A stretch of 10,509 bases of DNA from assembly GCA_964573545.1 (NCBI GenBank), contig CAZNJQ010000025.1:1-10509 (forward strand), read 5' to 3'. The translations under genes were made by a program, and so were the position numbers. Within the stretch, counting starts at the first letter, position 1, and the number at the start of each line of letters is the position of its first letter. This stretch comes from CAZNJQ01 sp964573545. GTDB lineage: Bacteria > Patescibacteriota > Minisyncoccia > Phycocordibacterales > UBA2135. Shown in pieces: positions 6,039-10,509 of the stretch. A model generated the notes under the pieces. That model worked only from the letters and a program-made list of their open reading frames with translations, made no database searches and had not been told where the DNA came from.

Positions 6039-6560
6039 ATGAACGACTATGCCTATTTGAGAGAAAAAATACGGGAGGTCCAAAATTATCCGACTCCGGG
6101 GGTTAATTTTAAAGACATTGCCCCCCTTCTTGAAGATACCGGCGCATTCCGAGATGCCATACGCGGCATAACGGATTTTTTCAAAGGCAAAAAGATAGAT
6201 AAGGTCATTGGTATTGAATCGCGCGGATTCCTTTTGGCATCAAGCACTGCATACCTCTTGGGTGCCGGACTTGTCATGGTGAGAAAAAAAGACAAGCTCC
6301 CGTTCAAGAAAATCACGCGTGCGCACAGTCTCGAATACGGCAAGGGTATTTTGGAAATCCACATCGATTCCGTACTCCCCGGAGAGAAAGTCATCGTCAT
6401 AGACGATGTATTGGCGACAGGAGGCACTGCGGAGGCTGCGATAAAATTGGCAGAAACGCTTAAGGGAGAGATCGTCGGCGCCGGATTCCTGCTTGAATTG
6501 CCGCTCGGCGGACGCGAAAAGTTAAGCCGCTACGACGTTCGTTCTTTGATACGATATTGA
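6039..6560 (+). CDS. apt: Adenine phosphoribosyltransferase
   Basis: This cytosolic purine-salvage enzyme makes AMP and pyrophosphate from adenine and PRPP. The 173-residue product has the usual family length. The N-terminal block YPTPGVNFKDIAPLLED is the APT hallmark. IGIESRGFLLASSTAYLLGAG and VRKKDKLP follow. The PRPP-binding loop VIVIDDVLATGGTAEA has the two acidic residues and the TGGT turn. The frame is open upstream to a GTG at 5997, but that lies in the terminator/promoter region. The ATG at 6039 gives MNDYAYLREKIREVQNYPTPG, which matches the normal N-terminus. No SD is present, so translation is probably from a leaderless or very short mRNA. It stands alone; no other purine gene is nearby. 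Confidence 0.95.
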   Translation: MNDYAYLREKIREVQNYPTPGVNFKDIAPLLEDTGAFRDAIRGITDFFKGKKIDKVIGIESRGFLLASSTAYLLGAGLVMVRKKDKLPFKKITRAHSLEYGKGILEIHIDSVLPGEKVIVIDDVLATGGTAEAAIKLAETLKGEIVGAGFLLELPLGGREKLSRYDVRSLIRY

Positions 6561-6621
6561 TGTGCCGCATTTCTAGAAAAGCCAACCTCGCACCCGGAAA
6601 GCTGCTGGTGCAAAGAAAGGG

Positions 6622-6649
6622 TTGACTTTTTATCGCGGCATGATACAAT
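6622..6649 (+). promoter_or_regulatory. Promoter of the cold-shock gene
   Basis: TTGACT (6622-6627), a 16-nt spacer and TACAAT (6644-6649) make one of the best promoter matches in the window. The start near 6656 implies a leader of about 95 nt. The leader has weak pairing only (AGAGAA 6678-6683 with TTCTCT 6710-6715) and no SD before the ATG. Confidence 0.6.
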
Positions 6650-6750
6650 GGAGCACAATCAAATCAAGTCTCGAAGAAGAGAAACGGAGTCGGGTTTTGT
6701 CCTTCAATATTCTCTGGTTTGAGTATTTACTAAGTCATTTCTTTAACACA

Positions 6751-6951
6751 ATGCAGAAAGGAACGATTGCTCGGTTAACTGACCGAGGATTCGGTTTCAT
6801 CTCTCGTGAAGGTGAGGAAAAAGATCTCTTTTTCCACGCGAATGAGCTCCAAGGAGTTCAATACAACGACCTTCGAGAGGGAGACCCGGTTACATTCGAC
6901 GTTGTAGAAGGTCCTAAGGGACTTAACGCAACGAACGTCAAAAAAGCGTAA
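6751..6951 (+). CDS. csp: Cold-shock domain protein (CspA family)
   Basis: This single-domain, 66-residue OB-fold protein binds single-stranded RNA/DNA and probably acts as an RNA chaperone in the cytosol. The RNP1 motif RGFGFI (residues about 12-17) and RNP2-like DLFFHANEL (about 25-33) are clear, as are LREGDPVTFDVVEGPKG and the final NATNVKKA. The usual N-terminal GTVKWFN is replaced by GTIARLTD, so one nucleic-acid-stacking Trp of the classical family is missing. The frame is open upstream to 6622, but that stretch is the promoter and leader; the protein homology begins at Met 6751. A long leader after a strong promoter is typical of temperature-regulated csp genes, though here no SD is seen. 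Confidence 0.93.
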   Translation: MQKGTIARLTDRGFGFISREGEEKDLFFHANELQGVQYNDLREGDPVTFDVVEGPKGLNATNVKKA

Positions 6952-6953
6952 CC

Positions 6954-6997
6954 ACAAACACACAACGCACCGCTTCGGCGGTGCGTTGTGTGTTTGT
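6954..6997. terminator. Perfect 20-bp hairpin with UUCG tetraloop
   Basis: Arms 6954-6973 and 6978-6997 are exact reverse complements closed by C(TTCG)G, an extra-stable RNA tetraloop. It begins 2 nt after the cold-shock stop codon. The following sequence is T-rich but lacks a solid T-run (TATCTCCTTGTTG), so it may protect the 3' end of the csp mRNA as much as terminate it. Confidence 0.8.
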
Positions 6998-7021
6998 ATC
7001 TCCTTGTTGTGCGCCATATAG

Positions 7022-7047
7022 AAAAAATCCCGGTGAAACCGGGATTT
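7022..7047. terminator. Bidirectional terminator between csp and the proline operon
   Basis: A perfect 10-bp stem, AAATCCCGGT (7025-7034) with ACCGGGATTT (7038-7047), has loop GAA. On the minus strand it ends in six T (7022-7027), just past the aldehyde dehydrogenase stop at 7072. On the plus strand a T-rich stretch (7045-7059) follows and backs up the csp hairpin. Confidence 0.9.
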
Positions 7048-7071
7048 GTTGTTCTTGTTGATCACTGTTAG

Positions 7072-8742
7072 TCATTCAAGCGGGATACCGCGCCGCATGG
7101 TGTTTTCCGTGACAACTTTCGATACGGGAAAAAATGAGAGGAGGTAATCCCATCCGCCGGCTTTGGTGCCATTACCCGACATCCCGAAGCCTCCGAACGG
7201 CTGCCTCCCAACCTGCGCTCCCGTAATCTTCCGATTGACATAGATATTCCCTGCGCGAAGCCCTTCTTTCGCACACTCAATGTGCTTCGGGCTCCTCGAG
7301 TATACACCCGCGGTGAGAGCAAACTCGGTATCGTTCGCAAGCGAAAGTGCTCCTTGGAACGTTGAGACGCAGAACACTGAAAGCAAGGGGCCGAATACTT
7401 CCTCCTGTGCGAGGCGCGAACTGAAGCCTACGTGGTCGAAGATTGCCGGCGGTACGAAATATCCCCTTCGCTCTGTGGAGTCGGAGATACTCCCCTCCGC
7501 AACCAGACGACACCCTTCGTTATGTGCATGCGCTACATATGAGCGGAATTTCGCCACAGCTTCTTCGTCGACGAGGGGCCCCACTTTGTTCTTCGGGTCC
7601 TCCGGCGAGCCGACGTGGAGACTTTTTACCCGTTCGGAAAGGCGCTTCATGAATGTCTCGTACCGTTTTCCGTCTTCTCCTTTGTCGTCGACGACGATAA
7701 GGCGCGAGCACGCGGAGCATTTCTGCCCGCTGAACCCGAATGCGGAATCGCATACGCCGACAACCGCATCGTCAAAATCGGCATCAGAGTCCACAATTAT
7801 CGCATTCTTTCCTCCGGACTCAAGCGCAAGCGAGCGCTTTTCATGCCGCTCTCGAGGCGGTATATGTGAAAGCCCCGACGTGTTGAACTCCGCAATGGCG
7901 CGCTGTATGTCCTGTCTCACCTTGTTTGAGCCGGTAAAAGCGACGGCAGACACCGACGGGTGCCTCACGAGATAGCTTCCCGTGTCACCATATCCCGGAA
8001 AAAACTGAAAGAGTTCCCGCGGGATGTCCGCTTCATAGAATGTCCGTGCGATATGATACCCCGTGATGGACGATTGCTCGGACGGTTTGTATAAAACCGC
8101 GTATCCCGAGACCAGCGCGGCGGCTGCAGGCCCCACCGAAATTGCGAGCGGAAAATTCCACGGCTGGATCGAAGCGCATATCGGAAACGGATGCGCAGGA
8201 ATATATGCCGCGCTATTTTTCTCTCCACGCGGAGAGTGAAGCGTCTTATTCGAGAATTCTTCAAGGAAGGGAGCATAGAGCGCATACCACCGGATAAGAT
8301 CGATCGCTTCGGAGACTTCCGCATCAGCTTCAGGAGCGGATTTCCCGACTTCAAGCATCATAAGCGCGACAAAGAAGAATCGCCGCTCCCGGAACTTTTC
8401 TGCGACACGCATGAGATGCGCACCGCGTTCCGCATATGATGCGCGCATCCATTGCTTCAGAGTCTTCCCTGTTTCAAGAGCGTGGATTCCGCGATCAATA
8501 TCACACGGGCGCGAGAGCGATACGTGGCCGATGATCTCGTCCGTATGGGACGGATTACGGCGCGTGATGAGAGTATTGCTCCTGCACTCATAATTTCCTG
8601 CAATGACAGGATATGTCTGCCCTAAAACCATGGCTCGCGCGAAATGAAGCGCATCGCCGATTTTATCCCATACGCGAAGCTCGGGGTCAGAGAAATCAGA
8701 CAAGGGTTCATTCGTGAAATCAGGGATTGTGATGGTGGGCAT
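7072..8742 (-). CDS. pruA: L-glutamate gamma-semialdehyde dehydrogenase (P5C dehydrogenase)
   Basis: It oxidises glutamate-gamma-semialdehyde (from pyrroline-5-carboxylate) to glutamate with NAD+, the second step of proline catabolism, in the cytosol. The 556-residue product has the ALDH4 length. An Asn-containing oxyanion motif sits in SIQPWNFPLAISVGPAAAAL. KPSEQSS and AFTGSNKV form the NAD(P) Rossmann part. The general-base Glu308 is in ALESGGKN and the catalytic Cys342 in SGQKCSACS; they are 34 residues apart as expected. EEVFGPLLSVF and PFGGFGMSGNGTKAGG follow, then the ALDH4-type end VVTENTMRRG. This resembles the C-terminal half of PutA as a separate protein. The start at 8742 has a perfect AAGGAGG 6 nt upstream. 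It is the second gene of the operon, 14 nt after the proline dehydrogenase stop, which favours channelling or balanced synthesis. No key residue is missing. Confidence 0.95.
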   Translation of the reverse strand: MPTITIPDFTNEPLSDFSDPELRVWDKIGDALHFARAMVLGQTYPVIAGNYECRSNTLITRRNPSHTDEIIGHVSLSRPCDIDRGIHALETGKTLKQWMRASYAERGAHLMRVAEKFRERRFFFVALMMLEVGKSAPEADAEVSEAIDLIRWYALYAPFLEEFSNKTLHSPRGEKNSAAYIPAHPFPICASIQPWNFPLAISVGPAAAALVSGYAVLYKPSEQSSITGYHIARTFYEADIPRELFQFFPGYGDTGSYLVRHPSVSAVAFTGSNKVRQDIQRAIAEFNTSGLSHIPPRERHEKRSLALESGGKNAIIVDSDADFDDAVVGVCDSAFGFSGQKCSACSRLIVVDDKGEDGKRYETFMKRLSERVKSLHVGSPEDPKNKVGPLVDEEAVAKFRSYVAHAHNEGCRLVAEGSISDSTERRGYFVPPAIFDHVGFSSRLAQEEVFGPLLSVFCVSTFQGALSLANDTEFALTAGVYSRSPKHIECAKEGLRAGNIYVNRKITGAQVGRQPFGGFGMSGNGTKAGGWDYLLSFFPVSKVVTENTMRRGIPLE

Positions 8743-8748
8743 TGGTTT

Positions 8749-8755
8749 CCTCCTT
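8749..8755 (-). promoter_or_regulatory. Perfect Shine-Dalgarno of the P5C dehydrogenase gene
   Basis: The minus strand reads AAGGAGG, 6 nt before the ATG at 8742 and directly after the TGA of the upstream gene. It is the strongest ribosome site in the window and fixes this start. Confidence 0.85.
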
Positions 8756-8756
8756 T

Positions 8757-10013
8757 TCAGCCCAGAAGCCGGCGCAGAAAGCCGTCGTTCGACGTGTTTT
8801 CAAGGATACGGCGGGCACAATATGCCATGCCTTCAGCCATTGCCCCAACCGGGACATACACGAGGACTGGAAGGCCTTCTTTGCAGAGCGCTTTGCGCAC
8901 GGGTTCGCCCAGGCCATAGAGGACCTGGAACATGAGATGCGCATCGGAGAGAAGTCCGAGCCCATCCATGATTCCCCTCACGTACGCGATACTCTCCGGA
9001 TTATGTGTCGCAGGAGAGACGTACAAGGTCTTCCAGTGACACGCGAGGAATGTAAACACGCGCTCGAAATTCCGGTCCGTCTCCTCCTTTTTTGTGAATA
9101 GAGGGACGGGCCAGTTATTCTGTGCGGCGAGCGCCACTTCGGTGTCCCAGTACGCGCCCTTTACAAGGCGAATTAAGAACGGCGCACCTCGCGTACGAGC
9201 TGTTTCGACGAGCCGTATCGCCGAGGCAAACGCATCTCTCCGATACGCCTGAAGCGCTATACCAACCAATTCCGTGCGCTTGAAACATTCCTGCGAAACA
9301 ACCTCACAAAAAATATCTTCGACGAGGTGACGGAATGCATACTGTTCGGCATCAACTGTCACGAACGCATGATATTTTTCCGCAAGACACAGAAGCTCGG
9401 AAAGGCTTAGAGAAACGCGCCGTTTACTTTCCGCGTAATTCTCGGGACTGAAGAACGGATACAAAGAAGAAAGTTTGACCGATACATGGAAGGGCTCTTT
9501 TGGGGAACCGCCGCCGTTTTGTATTGCAGAGCGGTACAGCTCCAGAAAATGGCGCGCTTCCCGTTCGGACGTCACAGATTCGCCGAGAAAATCGACGGAA
9601 ATGCGAGCGCCCTCCTTTTTGTATCCTTTCTTAAGCGAGGCAAGCGTGGTTTCGTCTCCGACCATAAAGTGCGGAGCGAGCTTTTCGTATATAAGCCACA
9701 CAAGCGCCCGTGCCGCGCCGTATTCCATTCCAGGGAGGGCGAACAAGCGCGAGACGAGTCGCAGAAGAGTCGGGACAGTACCTTCCCCGGAAGCGACAAG
9801 CTCAGTGAAATGTCCGCATATCTCGCGCGGCGAATAAAGCGCCGGCAGAACATCGACGAATTCAAGCAGCTTCATGCGAAGCCCGGGGTCATCGCCTGCC
9901 ATCCGCAAGAGCAGCACGGGCAGCGAAAAGCGGTGGCGCGATTTTCGTATCGCGCGTTCAAAATACGGCGCATCCAAGAGGACGGTATTACACGCCTTCG
10001 ATTTTGCCTGCAT
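8757..10013 (-). CDS. Proline dehydrogenase (PutA-type, stand-alone)
   Basis: This FAD enzyme oxidises L-proline to pyrroline-5-carboxylate and passes electrons to a quinone; it is usually peripheral to the membrane. From the ATG at 10013 it has 418 residues. The order of motifs follows PutA: an N-terminal helical part with FVDVLPALYSP, SVDFLGESV (first barrel strand), SVKLSSLYP, VTVDAEQYA, GIALQAYRRD, IRLVKGAYWD, SPATHN, QVLYGLGE, and the C-terminal VYVPVG plus ARRILEN. R401 and R402 correspond to the arginine pair that binds proline carboxylate. The frame extends to a TTG at 10028 (423 aa). Neither start has an SD, and the ATG is preferred as the commoner codon. It is the first gene of the two-gene operon, probably transcribed from the promoter near 10046-10074. 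No PutA DNA-binding domain is attached. Confidence 0.93.
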   Translation of the reverse strand: MQAKSKACNTVLLDAPYFERAIRKSRHRFSLPVLLLRMAGDDPGLRMKLLEFVDVLPALYSPREICGHFTELVASGEGTVPTLLRLVSRLFALPGMEYGAARALVWLIYEKLAPHFMVGDETTLASLKKGYKKEGARISVDFLGESVTSEREARHFLELYRSAIQNGGGSPKEPFHVSVKLSSLYPFFSPENYAESKRRVSLSLSELLCLAEKYHAFVTVDAEQYAFRHLVEDIFCEVVSQECFKRTELVGIALQAYRRDAFASAIRLVETARTRGAPFLIRLVKGAYWDTEVALAAQNNWPVPLFTKKEETDRNFERVFTFLACHWKTLYVSPATHNPESIAYVRGIMDGLGLLSDAHLMFQVLYGLGEPVRKALCKEGLPVLVYVPVGAMAEGMAYCARRILENTSNDGFLRRLLG

Positions 10014-10045
10014 TACACATGTTCTCAAGGGACTATGCTATTTTT

Positions 10046-10074
10046 AAGCTATAAAACAAAGGGCACGAAGTCAA
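10046..10074 (-). promoter_or_regulatory. Possible promoter of the proline operon
   Basis: On the minus strand there is TTGACT (10069-10074), a 17-nt spacer and TAGCTT (10046-10051). An overlapping TATAGC at 10048-10053 has 15-nt spacing. The -35 is good and the -10 is weak. The expected leader is about 25-30 nt to the ATG at 10013. No operator-like repeat is evident. Confidence 0.4.
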
Positions 10075-10132
10075 CCGGAAAGGGTCCTATGCCGCGCGCC
10101 GCGCATGGTTAATTCCGCGGTTTATCGATAGG

Positions 10133-10141
10133 TGATATACT
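10133..10141 (+). promoter_or_regulatory. Extended -10 promoter of the holin-like gene
   Basis: TGATATACT (10133-10141) fits the extended -10 pattern TGnTATAnT with no good -35. The expected start near 10148 leaves a leader of about 80 nt before the ATG at 10230, in which I see no stable hairpin. Confidence 0.4.
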
Positions 10142-10229
10142 GAATGCAAGACAAAGGATGTGAAACGTGCGCGTGCGGAATTTTTAATAAAGGTCGTACA
10201 TTTATCACTTAAAGAGACATAACAATCGT

Positions 10230-10475
10230 ATGGGATTAAATCCTAAGGCATTGGGACTCACCGTGGGAATCCTCGCAGGCGGTGTGTGGCTCGTCTTTAT
10301 GGGAGTATCGCTCCTCACAGGATTCCTCGATCAGACCGTGCAGGGAGTGGGCGCCCTTCATCCCGCTTTTTCATACAGCTGGACCGGTCTTCTGTGGATG
10401 GTCGCACTCCACCTCGTCGCAGGATTCATCTGGGGATACATCATCGGATGGACGTACAATCGCTTCAATAAATAA
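10230..10475 (+). CDS. Small holin-like membrane protein, 81 aa
   Basis: Two hydrophobic helices are visible: residues about 7-31 (LGLTVGILAGGVWLVFMGVS) and about 53-74 (LLWMVALHLVAGFIWGYIIG). They are joined by a polar loop rich in aromatic residues (HPAFSYSW). The start MGLNPKALGLTVGI and end GWTYNRFNK resemble the short proteins often labelled bacteriophage holin in bacterial and archaeal genomes. Such proteins usually occur without any phage context, as here: no endolysin or phage gene is near. The real role is unknown. The ATG at 10230 is the first in frame; AAAGAGA lies about 12 nt upstream, too far to be a good ribosome site. No terminator hairpin is seen between the TAA and the window end, only a T-run. 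Confidence 0.7.
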   Translation: MGLNPKALGLTVGILAGGVWLVFMGVSLLTGFLDQTVQGVGALHPAFSYSWTGLLWMVALHLVAGFIWGYIIGWTYNRFNK

Positions 10476-10509
10476 GCGGGTATTTTTTATCGTTCATAAA
10501 AACGCACGG

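Noticed and set aside
5472..6083. Minus-strand frame of 203 codons rich in Leu, Pro and Ser
   Set aside because: It is antisense to Glu/Lys-rich coding sequence (gaa/gag/aag codons read as ttc/ctc/ctt) and crosses the terminator and apt promoter; low-complexity shadow.
6570..6579. TTTCTAGAAA palindrome after apt
   Set aside because: A 10-bp palindrome with no T-run or promoter context; could occur by chance.
7280..7975. Open plus-strand frame of 231 codons
   Set aside because: It lies wholly antisense to the aldehyde dehydrogenase with its catalytic motifs intact; this is a codon-bias shadow.
10089..10106. GC-rich near-palindrome upstream of the proline operon
   Set aside because: The arms are out of register by one base and no gene signal depends on it; not counted as an operator.

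Overview
The window is about 10.5 kb of compactly coded bacterial DNA at roughly 50% GC. It has no rRNA, tRNA, CRISPR or insertion sequence that I can recognise. Several features suggest a Patescibacteria/CPR (Parcubacteria-like) genome: a DUF5667-type exported protein with a long acidic tail, a very small holin-like two-helix membrane protein, a minimal cold-shock protein with the variant N-terminus MQKGTIARLTDRGFGFI, a transporter fused to two UspA domains, several short orphan proteins, and many starts without a Shine-Dalgarno (SD) sequence. This placement is inferred from gene style only; no phylogenetic marker is present.

Left part (1-4255). The window opens inside a reading frame whose C-terminus is a cupin but whose first visible residues look like an EcoRI-type adenine methyltransferase. 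The two meet at a shared Asp-Gln-Phe, so this is either a gene fusion or an assembly chimera. A convergent orphan gene follows on the minus strand, with its own promoter and terminator. Diverging from it is a 764-residue APC-family permease with two C-terminal universal-stress domains. Its leader holds an 8-bp inverted repeat and a 14-codon ORF that overlaps the permease start as TAATG. Two small helical orphan proteins come next and end at a perfect terminator shared with the next, convergent gene.

Middle part (4256-7071). A membrane-anchored minus-strand orphan diverges from an exported coiled-coil DUF5667 protein. After these come apt (adenine salvage) with a very short or absent leader, and a cold-shock gene with a long leader of about 95 nt. 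The cold-shock gene ends at a 20-bp perfect UUCG hairpin followed by a second, bidirectional terminator.

Right part (7072-10509). A two-gene minus-strand operon encodes proline dehydrogenase and then L-glutamate-gamma-semialdehyde dehydrogenase, separated by 14 nt that hold a perfect AAGGAGG. Together they oxidise proline to glutamate. The distant APC permease could supply the amino acid, but nothing in the sequence fixes its substrate. Diverging from this operon at the right edge is an 81-residue holin-like membrane protein.

No intergenic stretch exceeds 300 bases. The longest (1018-1211, 6561-6750, 10014-10229) hold promoters and leaders, described below. The last bases (10476-10509) contain a T-run but no clear hairpin.
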